This document shows, in pieces, positions 47,689 through 58,407 of a stretch of 64,000 nucleotides of DNA (positions are counted from its first letter, which is position 1; each line of letters opens with the position of its first letter). A program made the translations under genes and the position numbers. The stretch covers positions 248,001 through 312,000 of the forward strand of contig JAPWGK010000031.1 in NCBI GenBank assembly GCA_029641185.1, read 5' to 3'. The notes below the pieces were generated by a model. That model did no database searches. It saw only the letters and a list, made by a program, of their open reading frames with translations, and was not told the DNA's origin. The stretch comes from Pseudofabraea citricarpa. Its lineage: Eukaryota; Ascomycota; Leotiomycetes; Helotiales; Dermateaceae.

Positions 47689-49032
47689 ATGTCTACCACT
47701 CAACTTTCGTCCTCAATCTCCAACTTCATCAATGGTATCAACGATAAGAATCTTGATATCCTCCTGACGGGATTCACTCAATCTTCTATCCTGACCGACG
47801 AAGGAAAGCAATACATTAGCCGGGAAGCAATTAGCAAATGGGCCAAAGAAGCTCTCCTCGGCCACCAAGCATCCGTAGCCATAAAAAAATCCAGCCAAAA
47901 TGGGAATACGACACATGTGCAAGTGACGATGGACGGGGATTTCACGGCCGATTATTCCATCACCGACCCATTCCCACTCTTCTTCGAATTCGAAGCTGAT
48001 GAGGACGACGAGGGAAAAATCAAAGCTCTGGTGATCACGGACTGGGATACAGCTTCGACCCCCTCCATGAAAGCAGTCTGGTCTAGTAAAACAGACCTGC
48101 AGAATCCGCTCGCCTCACTGCACATCTCCAACCGCCCGCAGCCAATCGTGCCTCCCGGATGGGTCAAAGTCAAGCTTCAAGCCGTAGGTTTAAATTTCCA
48201 CGACATCTTCACGCTCCGCGGCCTGGGATTACACAAACCGCAAACGCCTGTGATCATCGGCTGCGAAGGAGCCGGCACGTTGGAGGATGGATCTGAAATC
48301 GTGCTGTATCCTCTGATTGGTGATGGGGAGTTCAAAGGGGACGAGACGCTGGATCCGACTCGTCATGTACCGAGCGAAAAGATAAGTGGCACGCTTGCTG
48401 AGTATGTGATTGTGCCACGTAGGAATATCGTTCCAAGGCCCAAGGAGCTCGATGTTGTTAGTGCGTCGGTACTTGGAATCGCTTGGTTGACGGCATATCG
48501 CATGCTGTTTACCAGATCGGGCCTGCGTCCTGGCCAGACCATGTTGGTGCAGGGTTCCTCGGGGGGAGTCACGACGGCGCTGATTCAACTCGGTGCTGCG
48601 GCGGGGATGAGAGTCTGGTGTACGGGGCGTACGAAGGAGAAGCGCGAGTTGGGATTGAGACTGGGTGCCGAGAAGGCTTTTGCTGCAGGCGAAGAACTTC
48701 CTGTCAAGGCTGATGCTGTCTTTGATACCGCTGGTGAAGTGACATGGCCCCATACCATGGATTCTGTCAAGCCCGGTGGAGTCGTCGTTAATTGTGGTGG
48801 CCATGCTGGGATGACTGCCCCTTTGCCTTTGTTCAGTCTCTTCGTTCACCAAGTCGATGTCCGGGGTTCTTACCTTGGCACGCTGGACGAGTTCAAGGAT
48901 TTGATCTCGTTTATGGCTGCGAAGTCTATCAAGCCACATGTTGGCTTGGTGCTTCCGTTGGAAAAGGCTGATGAGGGTCTTCGATATATGTTAGAGGGAA
49001 AGACGGATGGGAAAATCGTTGTCACGTTTTGA
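47689..49032 (+). CDS. SnoaL-like (NTF2 fold) + MDR quinone/zinc-type oxidoreductase fusion
   Basis: A single uninterrupted exon of 447 residues holding two domains usually found in separate proteins. Residues 1-120 look like a SnoaL/NTF2-like pocket (SISNFINGINDKNLDILLTG, ILTDEGKQYISREAISKWAK, then strands ending VITDWD). From MKAVW at 127 a full medium-chain dehydrogenase/reductase follows: LKAVGLNFHDIFTLRG-type N-terminal barrel, VIIGCEGAGTLEDG, and the nucleotide-binding element LVQGSSGGVTTALIQLGAAA, then VFDTAGEV and VVNCGGHAGM. No structural zinc cysteine cluster is evident, so it resembles NADPH quinone/enoyl reductases. Inferred role: redox conversion of a small hydrophobic carbonyl, the SnoaL part perhaps binding, isomerising or hydrating the same substrate. 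The start ATG lies after a short leader; no intron is needed. Confidence 0.88.
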   Translation: MSTTQLSSSISNFINGINDKNLDILLTGFTQSSILTDEGKQYISREAISKWAKEALLGHQASVAIKKSSQNGNTTHVQVTMDGDFTADYSITDPFPLFFEFEADEDDEGKIKALVITDWDTASTPSMKAVWSSKTDLQNPLASLHISNRPQPIVPPGWVKVKLQAVGLNFHDIFTLRGLGLHKPQTPVIIGCEGAGTLEDGSEIVLYPLIGDGEFKGDETLDPTRHVPSEKISGTLAEYVIVPRRNIVPRPKELDVVSASVLGIAWLTAYRMLFTRSGLRPGQTMLVQGSSGGVTTALIQLGAAAGMRVWCTGRTKEKRELGLRLGAEKAFAAGEELPVKADAVFDTAGEVTWPHTMDSVKPGGVVVNCGGHAGMTAPLPLFSLFVHQVDVRGSYLGTLDEFKDLISFMAAKSIKPHVGLVLPLEKADEGLRYMLEGKTDGKIVVTF

Positions 49033-51166
49033 ATATGTCAGCCTCATCATGCCGTTGGTATTTTCTTTTCTGCCTTCATCCATTCGATTGAAGGAAATAA
49101 ACCGGAAAGAAAGATCGGAGGCTAAGAAGTATATAAAGTAGCATCTATCTTGCTGCAAAAGATAGAATCTCAGAGACAAATGTTAACTGCTTAATTCCAA
49201 CAATTTCATGCTTGTCTTGCAAGTTTCTGTGGATCTTGCCCGGGAATAGTCCCTGCGAAACCATTCAAGGTCTCATATTGCACCTGCAAAAATAGAATAC
49301 TCTATACACCTTGCTGGGAAATAATTTCTACGAAAGCGTTAAAGGTGCTATCTTGAATTTGTTTCTAACTTTTAGTATATACCTTTCTGTATATCTCAAC
49401 TAGCAGAATATGCTGGTATTGATAATCGGTGATTTCAAGGGTAGGGGATCTGATACTCGTACTTGAGAAGAGTACGATAAGCATACGTTCTATGACCGAG
49501 TGTGGGGCGTTTGTTCTGAATATTTTGATGCATCGTGCTAATGGATTGAAATCGATGTCCGGTGTAGAATTGAGCCTCCAGGAGAATTACTCAAAATAGT
49601 TCTTTCGTCAGATTCTGATACAATAGAAACGGAAAGCACTCCAGAGAGAGGATCTCGGTTTGCAACGTAATAAGGCATATGATATTCTCCTGTAGCTCAT
49701 ACCATTCCCGAATTTCCGTACAATTCTGTTTAGTTGACTTTCGGCGTTGCTCTTCCAGGTGGGTTCGTAAGTTTGCATTACATATGGGTATTATAGTAAG
49801 AGATAGCTATTCGCTGATGGACCCCAACGAAGTAAATTTTGTATTTTCCAGAAGGTCCGTGAATCTGACGTTGTTCAAGCAACCCCTTGTCCTGATATTT
49901 TTTGACGGAAGTATAATACTGATATTAGACTTTATTACCCGCGACGAATTCCCCGCTAAGGTCCTATCTCAAAAATCATGAGACGTCAATAACTCGACCA
50001 AGTTAATCAGTTATGTCTTCTTCCCATATGTTGTGCCAAACATCGGATGTTTAAATTCAGTACAGTGTACATGGCTTGCATGTAATGACTTCGCCTGCAG
50101 CTCAAGGACCACAAAATGGCGTGTACCTCCATGAGACGCATCTGCTTGGGTTATGTGTTTGCACCCCACGTATGAATTCCTCGTAGTCGTGTGTTGGCTT
50201 TGGTTTGAAGTGATCTGTGATAGTGAGGTGAGGTATTAGTATACTTCAGGTACGCATTTCTGTCCCGACTTTGGGCGGTAGATTGTATCGAAACCCTCGC
50301 TGCTATGTATTCAATCAACACACATCATCTCCCTTGCACAATTGATCTATCCATTGACTTATCGGCCCTCTTTAAAGCCATTATGTACAGTACTCAGTCT
50401 TGCAAACGAGCGCCGGACGGTGAAATTATTCGAAGCCAGAGAGACGCGTTGCATATTCATTCTCCGCATATCCAGAAGTTACCAAGGCATCCTAGAAAGG
50501 ACGGCATTCAGGTGTTGATCTAGCTGAATCAAGGTTCGGGTACTTCCGTGGAGAGTTTAGAGCAAAGTCTCCTGAGTCGGGTAGTGCTGGTGGTACGCTG
50601 ATCGTGGTGTGGTTGTATTGACGTTGGTTGTTGCGTAGCGTTATATTTTTATCGGGTTTCTTGTTGTCGGTTGACTCGACATTCTTTCTCATCGCTGGAG
50701 GGGTCAAGGTTCATATCGCAGAGCTCATCCGATTCGTTGGCAGCTATGGAATCTGAGTCAGTGAATATCTTCTTCTCTAGGAACGACAGTTGAAGAGATT
50801 TGGAGAACACAGGTGGACTTTTAAATGGACATATTCCCTGTATCATAATCTAAATCTTCATTTCTTTTTACCGTGCTGGTAATCGTCATCTTATTGCGTA
50901 CCGCCGAATTTTGGTACCCGATGTCCATTTTCGTCGGTATATTGTATGCGCCTGCAGAAAACTTGGTGGTGGATTGAGAGAAAGCAAGTTTGTGTTTAAA
51001 GCTCTTGGTAGCTGTGATTAACCACTTGTGTTTTATCTCGTTGCTCACTTGTACATCATCGAGCTTACCGTAAAGGATAAAAGTCAGGCGCTTAAGCCAA
51101 GTCATCAAATTCTTTCCAATCAATATATATAGAATTCCCTTCTATGTACCCTATGTATCCAATTTA
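49033..51166. other. Intergenic, no gene seen
   Basis: Frames up to 100 codons on both strands (49679-49981 plus; 50821-51123 minus) have no recognisable motif. The stretch is moderately AT-rich and flanks the 3' ends of the fusion gene and the rhamnosidase. Confidence 0.4.
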
Positions 51167-53501
51167 TCATACGTGTCCAAAATTCACGGTATGTTCGCCG
51201 CCAGAAACCTCGACACTCACGTAGCCATCTTCATATGTCACGCCGTCCTCCAAAGGCTTCACACCGTCCCAAACGAGCTTCGCATCCAAATAGACTGGAG
51301 TATCTTCTTTAGCCACTGGCACGGAGATCGTACCCTTACTTGAATTCGGCGACGATACAGTCAACGTGAACTTTTGGAAGTCATTGGTACTCGTCCAATC
51401 TACTGTGATAGGTCCAGTTGGAGTTGGGACCTGACCTCGGGCCCAAGTCACGTCTCCAGGAATAGGCTTGACGGTCCAGATAGCAAAGCCTGGTCTCGTT
51501 GGCTTTACGCCCAAGACGTAGTTCGTCAATGCAGGAACCACACCAGTCGACCATCCATGTGCAAGAGACGTATAATCACCCTCGTACTTGGATCCGTTCT
51601 CTCCAATACCCTCCCAGAATGTGATACCGGGATCCTGCGATGACATCCATCCGTAAAGTCTTCTGATTTCCTCCAGAGCAGTACCCGCGAGTCCAGTGAG
51701 AAAGCGAGCCTCGATCTCAAAGAATGAGATGAATGCGTAGACGCGCTGTGAAAAGCCAGCTCCTGTTGCGTCATTGTCGTAGAATGAGTTGCCATAGAAG
51801 CGTGCATTATTCTCGCTCAAATATGCTAGTACGGATTTGGCGCGTTCTTTATCGGCAGCTCCACTGACGATGCTGATGCTGTTACCATCTTGGGCATGCG
51901 AAATACCCGGAAGAGTATCGAAAAAGGCACCGGTACTCTCATCGAATAGGTATTTGTTGAGAGCGATTGAAACGATCTTGGCAAGTCTTGTCCAACGTTC
52001 GGCATCTCCTTCGTGTCCGCCAATAAAGTCGGCTATGGAAGCAGCATTGTTCAGTGCAAGAATGTACAGAGAATTGTAATATGTTACAGGTCCACTTCGA
52101 GGCAGGAATGCATAGTCACCATAGCCATCGGATGTTCCTAGTCCTTTGGTCACAAGGCCAGTCTCGGGATCAATGGTTGAAGGGTAATAGTCATCCAATA
52201 CCCGTACTATATTCGAATAATATGTCTGAATGTATGTGTTGTCTCCAGTATACATAAAGAGATCATAACCACAAATGACCCACCACAGAGGGTAATCGAA
52301 GAGAGCTAAAGTGTAGTTGTTGCTGTTTGATCATCAGTGCTGGTCATCACCACTGTAATCAAGGAATACTTACATGCTGGCAGGCGGGATCCAGCCATCA
52401 GCTCTCTGATGATCACCAAGATCAGCGAGAACATTTCGAACTGCTTCGCTAACATCGTGAGAGAGATATAGAGTACGGCCTGCAACACCGAGATCACCAA
52501 CATAAGGATCACGATCTCGCTTGGCACCATCATAAGCAACCAGCTTTCCAATAAGGCTGGGGCTTGCAGCTCCCCTCGGATCTGTGTCATTTTCACGGAA
52601 CGTATCTATACAAAGATCATTTGTATAAACAGCATCGTACCAAAATTGATTGAGCTCTGTATCTGAGCTCTCGAACCATCCCGTGAAGGTATCAGGTGTG
52701 CCAAGAAATGCGGTGAAATTCAGGCTCATTGAATCGATATAAACCTCACCATATGACGAAGTATACGGAGCATCCGCCTCAAGAGCATCGAGGTAGATTT
52801 TGAGGTATCGAAACCCGTGAAGGCCATCGGCACATACTTGGTTCCCATAGAGACAACCGTGATCATCTAACCACGTGACTGCCTTTGAAGGCACAGCAAA
52901 CTACAAAACATACTATTAGTACTAAGTAGATAAGGATAGAGTTAGGAAAGATATACCTGATCAGTTCCGGGTGTGATTGAATCGCCCTAGTCGAGATGTT
53001 AGAAACGGTACATGAAGCTGGTTGAGATGCCGAGCTTACATTGTATGAACGAGTAAAATCACTTAAATTTGTCAGATACTCCAATGATTCAGAGAAAGCC
53101 AATCTAACGCCAGGTGTATTGTTCGAGGCTCCAGCAAAAGATACCGAAAGAAAGCCAGCAATATTTTGGCCAAAGTCAATGACAATCGTTGGCGGGGTAT
53201 CTGTTTGGTTGGGTCTAGAAAGAATGGTAGACTTCCCGCCTGGCTTTAGCAAAGCCTCTGGGTTTGTTACATTGCCGAGAGTAAGATCAGAGACAATTGC
53301 AACGGGATAGACAGTTCTACTGCTTGGAGAGCGAACATATTGCAGCCATGTCTCTGACAACTTCTTAGATAGCACGGACTGTCTCTTGGGCGTTTGTTGT
53401 GGGTGATAATCCTGATATAGATTATGCCTAGTAGCTATTGAGCAATGTAACAATGTGAATAAGCAAAGCAAGCCCAGAGTCCTAGAGCCATGAGAGAGCA
53501 T
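51167..53501 (-). CDS. Secreted alpha-L-rhamnosidase, GH78
   Basis: Four exons on the minus strand (53040-53501, 52957-52986, 52374-52900, 51167-52322) give 724 residues. The second exon is only 30 nt (GDSITPGTDQ) and phase 0, yet it completes the RSYNGDSITPG motif. The signal peptide is MLSHGSRTLGLLCLFTLLHC. GH78 features: N-terminal beta-sandwich with TIVIDFGQNIAGFLSVSF, then the (alpha/alpha)6 barrel with DGAKRDRDPYVGDLGVAGRT (residues 288-294 onward), the fungal GH78 signature; also NNYTLALFDYPLWWV, FWEGIGENGSKYEGDYTSLA and a C-terminal beta domain. It removes terminal rhamnose from pectic rhamnogalacturonan or plant glycosides outside the cell. An upstream in-frame ATG (53579) would bury the signal peptide, so the 53501 start is preferred. 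An MFS gene with the same orientation lies just upstream. Confidence 0.93.
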
Positions 53502-54104
53502 GATTATAAAAAGACAAATCTGTTTTGCATTGAGAGAATGAATGCCATCGAGGGACTCTTCTTGATTTAAGGTACACACGCTCCACTTCCCCTCGGACCC
53601 CCTGTTTAGGAAGGCGGTGCGGGTGGTTGGGTGGAAAGGGAACGTTGAACAGACAACTTTAGCGCCCGGCTAACTGACCCCCACGACAACATCAAGATTA
53701 TTTCCCCTCGTTTACCGCAAGCGAGCATACATAACACATACATTTCGGCATTTGCCAACCTTATTTCCTGTCTCTCTTCCATGTCGAAATGCCGTCATGC
53801 TGTCTTGACTTACAGTATGACCGAGTCATCCTCTGCAACGACCCTCTCCAACCATCATCATGCGTCTGTCTTGGAGGGAACTGTTGTGTCCCTCTGATCT
53901 CTCAGGGATTGTTGCAGCACGCCGTCCCTGAATGCGCGTGACGCCGACGCGACTCGATGTCTTGCAGCTCGTCCATTATCACCACCACATGACCGAGTCC
54001 TCGGTGCATGGCAAACTGGTCTTGGAAAGGCCTTATGCAGGTTCAACTTCCCCTCACAGGGGCACTTGCATACGGTAATGCAATATTTTCCGCCATTTTC
54101 CGAC
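53502..54104. other. Intergenic between GH78 and MFS genes
   Basis: About 600 nt with the rhamnosidase promoter and the 3' end of the MFS gene. A GCCGACGCGACTCGATGT stretch and several CATCATC/ATGATG words are visible, but no exon was supported. Confidence 0.4.
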
Positions 54105-55865
54105 TCAAACCTCTGCATCTTGCTCTCCGGCCTTTAAATCCCCGGCCTTGAGATCTCTGTCCAAGCTATAGGCCTTAGTCCAGAAACTTGCTATTGCTGC
54201 CACACCAGCTAGTGCGCATCCAACACCCCAGACGACTGCTAAGGCATTGAGAATAGCCTGCTTGAGCTCCTGCTCCTCGACGGCTCCGACATCGTGGAGA
54301 CTCCGCAAAAGCCTCAACAACCCCTCCACAGTCGCTTCTGGTGCTGCATCCTTCATTTGTAACACTTCAGCAAGTTTGTACCGGAAAATAGTACCACCAA
54401 TGGCAACACCAACCGTTTGCCCGGCGGCCCGCAGGAGGTAGAACATAGCCATTGCTTGTGCTGACTCAGAAGTCTTTGTAGCAGCCTGAATTGAAGTTCC
54501 CCCTGCCGGTACAAGAATTCCAAGACCAAGTCCCGGCACGAGATTGATTAAAATCCAACTGTAGATTGGTGTTTTTTGCCTGAGCAGGCAAAGCAGACCC
54601 ATTCCCGTTGTTGTCAAGATCCATCCACACCAGAGTACAGGTCGATAGTTACCAGTTCGGCTGATAGCCAGACCTGTGACAATTGCTGCAGGCGCTACTG
54701 TAAAGGTCTCAGGAAAAGCTGCCATTCCAGCCTTGATCACAGAGTAGCCCAAGATACCTTCATAATACAGAGGCAAGTAGTACAGCAGCATCCAAAGAAG
54801 TATACCATGCACAAAGGTTCCAAAATGGCCAATGGTGGCGGATGAATTTGCAAATATCGAAAAGTGAATTACCGGGTTTGATGCCATCTTTTTCTGATGG
54901 ATGATGAAAATGACCAGGCCTATGACCCCAAGAAGTAGTGGGAGAATGATTCTCCACGAAGACCACGGACAAACGGTACCGGCGATCGTGATAGGGACCA
55001 GAAAAGCAGCAGCTGAGACGAGGAAAATCGTGATTCCAATATAGTCAATCCGTGCTAGCTTTGAGTGAAGTGAGCCGTCTGGAATATTCAGGTGGAGGAA
55101 AGCCAGTATACTAGCGAAGCTGGTCACCACAAGCGGGACATTTATCCAAAATATCCATCGCTGACATTTTCAATGAGAATCCAATCGACATTGTGGGAGC
55201 AGTGAAGACTCACCCAGTTTGTTGTGACAAATGCTCCAGCAACAATCGGGCCCGAGACCGATCCTATAGCCCACATTGCGTTTAGAAGACCTAGCCATTG
55301 TGCTCGCTGCCGTAATGGCACAAAATCAGTTACGACAATCACCGTGAGAGCAATGCTACCTGCAGCTCCAATGCCTTGCACAATACGACCACCTAGCAAA
55401 ACCACCACATTTTTAGCAGCACCACCAATGATAGCGCCTATAAGGAATAGGATCAAGGCCATCAATAAGACTGGTTTGCGTCCAAAAATCGACGACAGCG
55501 AGGAGAAGACTGGCTGGAAAATCGTTGATGCCAGTAAGAAGCTGGTTGCAAGACTGAAAGTTATCGTGGTACTGCTATTTAGGGACTGCGCAATAACCTA
55601 GTTCAAAGCTATGAGTCGAGTTTCCCACATGTCCATATCCCATACAAATTCTAGGTCCAGTCTGGTTTTGGGAACTTACGGGTAGAACAACTGCAATGGA
55701 AGTCGCATCCAAGGATTCCGTTAGAACAACCACACACATGGCTGCAAAAGCTGCGTAAACCTTTTTCTCCGCCCTCTTGGATGAAGGATGTTCAACATCC
55801 TCAGCCGCGGCCACGTCGACACGTTTCTCGGAAGATTTCAAGTCATCATGAACACTTATCACCAT
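54105..55865 (-). CDS. MFS transporter, DHA2-type (14 helices)
   Basis: Three exons on the minus strand (55680-55865, 55214-55597, 54105-55160) give 541 residues. After an acidic, charged cytosolic N-terminus of about 35 residues come hydrophobic helices with MFS landmarks: LTESLDATSIAVVLP in TM1 (the D of the DHA2 motif), SSIFGRKPVLL between TM2 and TM3 (motif A GxxxxRKP-like), GGRIVQGIGAAG (motif B, R-G) and GPIVAGAFVTTNWRWIFWIN (motif C followed by the conserved RWxFxxN). The number and spacing of helices fit the 14-TM drug:H+ antiporter subfamily. A C-terminal tail carries a DLKAG repeat. Substrate unknown: efflux of toxic compounds is typical, though the neighbour GH78 invites the thought of a link to plant glycosides or aglycones. 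Confidence 0.9.
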
Positions 55866-56577
55866 TCTGATTTCTATGCAACTTCCGCCTTATTGCTAAA
55901 GCCGTGAGGTTAAGTTGTAGTTAGGCTGAAGCAGTTGGGAGTAGAACGCAGAACTGTAAAAGCAACGCGTTACTTTTTACTCACCAGTCGGGTCTCTGCG
56001 ATTTATCGTGTTTGTCTCAAACAAGCTCGTTCAGCTAAATTCAAAGGCGCTCAGCTTATAGTCAGCTTACGGGTCAGGTCTTTGTTACATACCAAGCATT
56101 TCGAGGGTACACGTTACGTCTTTAGATACACTTTTCAACCCTGGGATACACTGAGTTCTCCACAAACTGCCAATTCTAGTTAGAACCAGCTGAAAGAAAT
56201 GCAGTCAGCTTATGCTTTCATAAGGGCCTCATTTTTTGTGCCGTCCCTGAGCAGTGTATAGGCGATGATCATTACTCGGTTTGTAATTCAAGACCGCATT
56301 TCATAGCTATGTAAGCTGCAATGTTGCTGACTTGACAATGTGCAGCCGATCTGGGGTGGTGGGGTGAATGAATGGTATGGAAACTGCTAACGAGTAATTC
56401 TTATCATTCAGCTGATCAAAGATACGATATATTATCTGATCTTTCTGCGAGCATTGAAGAATTTTTTTCGTTCAAATATCCACTGAAGTCAATGGAGTTT
56501 GTGAAAAGACATTTTTGCTAACACAAAGGGTTATTGCTCAACCCAAATCGCAACCACCACCACCATCCATCCTCATC
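55866..56577. promoter_or_regulatory. Divergent promoter, MFS and TLC/Lgt-like genes
   Basis: About 700 nt shared by the minus-strand MFS gene and the plus-strand TLC/Lgt-like gene. There are several AT-rich tracts (56420-56480) but no clear TATA box. A TTG codon at 56515 is in frame with the next gene but has no upstream ATG. Confidence 0.4.
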
Positions 56578-58407
56578 ATGGCATCTTCAGTCACTTTGGA
56601 AGGTGGTTCTCTATCTTTTTCAATGTTACTATTGTCCTTATCATTATACTTCATCATCGAGAAATTCTTTAGAAACTTATTTCGCTCGAAACATCCAGCT
56701 TTTTACGACAATTTGGCCAAAGAGAGAAAAGATATTCCATACTTCGCATTTATAATGGGAATAGTTTTGAACGTCGTTGCTACTCCTGCATGTTCCAAAG
56801 CTCTTTGGGACTCTTCAAACCAGGACGATTTGTCAAATGGTATTTCCTCAGCTGGACAAATGTGCCTTGCTTCCAAGGGAGTACTCTGGGTATCGGAGTT
56901 GAACCGACTTGATCATTCCAACATTTACATCATCCATCACCTTTCGTCTATTAGCTATCTCGTCTACCATATCCAAGTTGGACTTCCTCTGAGGATTCTT
57001 TATGCGTTCTACGTGTCGCTCGCGACAGAGATATTCTCCAACACGGCATGCATTGCCGCGTATCATAACCTCAAAGCTACGACATCGCCGCTAGTTTACC
57101 GCATCCAAGCAATCAATACCCTCCTACTTGTCTGTCTGCGCATCCCACCAATGATATACGCATCAACATTCCTCACTGCAAACCCAATTTCGAGCCCAAT
57201 ATTCTGGATCAATACTGGCTCGCTCTTTGTTTACGCACGCTTCATTATTAACAACATCATCGGCGCAGCTACTCGCTTGCAGCTTGTTCAATGCATCTTA
57301 CAACGACCCGCTCGTATTCGGGTTGCACAGAGATTCGATATTTCAATATATGGGTTATTCTTCGCAACTTCCTCCTTCTTTACAGCCATTCTAGCGGCAT
57401 ATATCTATCTGCACGACGCACAAGTTCATGTCAGTATTCCGCAGCTGTACACACAGCTTTTGATTACCGGTTTCACAAGTCTCTTCGGCGCTCGTGTGCC
57501 AGCCATTCTTGCTACCGGAAAGCCTCGAGACTTGCTTAGCAGCAAAGTATTTGCTCCAAATGGGTTATGGATTCAAGGAGCACTACTGATGGGGACCCTG
57601 AGCATTCTACTATCTCCAATTACCGATCGCTCTCGACTCTTGCTTTCGTTGATTGTTGCTTTGCCACTTGGTGAAGCGATTGGTCGCGTGGGCTGCCACT
57701 TTGCTGGCTGCTGTGCTGTTCCCAACCCGGGAAGAAGCTTGACAACTCAGCTGCAAGCAACTCTTCTAAACTTCTTGGCCGCGACCACAACTATTACTTT
57801 ATACATGACGGCTCACGTCTCTCTTGTTAATGCTGGAGGTCTTGCTCTTATTATAAATGCTCTAATCAGGTTATTCTTACGTCCGAATTTGTTTGCTTTT
57901 TGTCAATCAATGGCTGGTATCATTCTTTTAGCTGCAAACCTTGATCGACGCTTCGATACTTCTACCGCTGTGCTATCAGAGAACGTGGTCCTTGGTAATC
58001 TCAATGAGAGGCTGTTCTGGAGTCCATGGATAGCGGTTTTGGCTATGGCTGCATTTTCCGCCGGAGGATTTGTTCAAGGTTGTGCTTCTGGAATTGGAAA
58101 CCTGAAGCTGATTCAGGGCTGTGATAATGCAAATTTGGGCATCGCTCAAGGATGTAGAAAGGAATCTTTGGAAGCCATTCAAGGCTGTAGTGGAGCAGAG
58201 TCCCTAGGGATCTCCCAAGGCTGTGCATCAGGAAGAGCGGCACAGCTCGCATTGGTTCAAGATTACGCTTCGGGCAAGGAAGCAGAGACGGACCCAGTGC
58301 AGGGCTGTAGAAGTGAAGGGTCGGCCAGGCTAACAGTTGCCCAAGGCTGTTCTCACGACGGGGAAGCAGCTTTACGGGAAGTCAACCAGCCATCTCGGTT
58401 AATTTAA
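56578..58407 (+). CDS. TLC-domain + Lgt-like polytopic membrane protein with QGC repeat tail
   Basis: One exon of 609 residues from the ATG at 56578. Residues about 10-260 hold several helices with a TLC-like (TRAM-LAG1-CLN8) pattern, including WVSELNRLDHSNIYIIHHLS with the paired histidines H120-H121. Residues about 265-480 form a second helix bundle with GEAIGRVGCHFAGCC (R370, C373, C378-C379), the GRxGC..AGCC signature of bacterial prolipoprotein diacylglyceryl transferase (Lgt), then TTQLQATLLNFLAA like the QLYEALLN helix and ALIRLFLRPNLF like the late YGxxRFxxEFLR helix. From C502 the tail has eight units spaced 11-14 residues, seven ending QGC (502, 515, 526, 537, 549, 577, 591) and one changed to QDY at 563. 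Fungi have no bacterial lipoprotein pathway, so the substrate is unknown; a lipid- or acyl-transfer enzyme in the ER or plasma membrane is the inference. Confidence 0.8.
   Translation: MASSVTLEGGSLSFSMLLLSLSLYFIIEKFFRNLFRSKHPAFYDNLAKERKDIPYFAFIMGIVLNVVATPACSKALWDSSNQDDLSNGISSAGQMCLASKGVLWVSELNRLDHSNIYIIHHLSSISYLVYHIQVGLPLRILYAFYVSLATEIFSNTACIAAYHNLKATTSPLVYRIQAINTLLLVCLRIPPMIYASTFLTANPISSPIFWINTGSLFVYARFIINNIIGAATRLQLVQCILQRPARIRVAQRFDISIYGLFFATSSFFTAILAAYIYLHDAQVHVSIPQLYTQLLITGFTSLFGARVPAILATGKPRDLLSSKVFAPNGLWIQGALLMGTLSILLSPITDRSRLLLSLIVALPLGEAIGRVGCHFAGCCAVPNPGRSLTTQLQATLLNFLAATTTITLYMTAHVSLVNAGGLALIINALIRLFLRPNLFAFCQSMAGIILLAANLDRRFDTSTAVLSENVVLGNLNERLFWSPWIAVLAMAAFSAGGFVQGCASGIGNLKLIQGCDNANLGIAQGCRKESLEAIQGCSGAESLGISQGCASGRAAQLALVQDYASGKEAETDPVQGCRSEGSARLTVAQGCSHDGEAALREVNQPSRLI
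58075..58350 (+). repeat. Coding minisatellite: eight QGC repeat units
   Basis: Cysteine codons fall at 58081, 58120, 58153, 58186, 58222, 58306 and 58348, with a Tyr codon at 58264 where the sixth Cys would be. Spacings are 39, 33, 33, 36, 42, 42 and 42 nt, all multiples of three. Each unit centres on CAAGGCTGT-like DNA (CAAGGTTGT, CAGGGCTGT, CAAGGATGT). The sixth unit reads CAAGATTAC, which two G-to-A changes in CAAGGTTGC would explain. Confidence 0.85.

Noticed and set aside
48229..48939. 236-codon minus-strand frame opposite the fusion oxidoreductase
   Set aside because: Shadow of a strongly supported coding exon.
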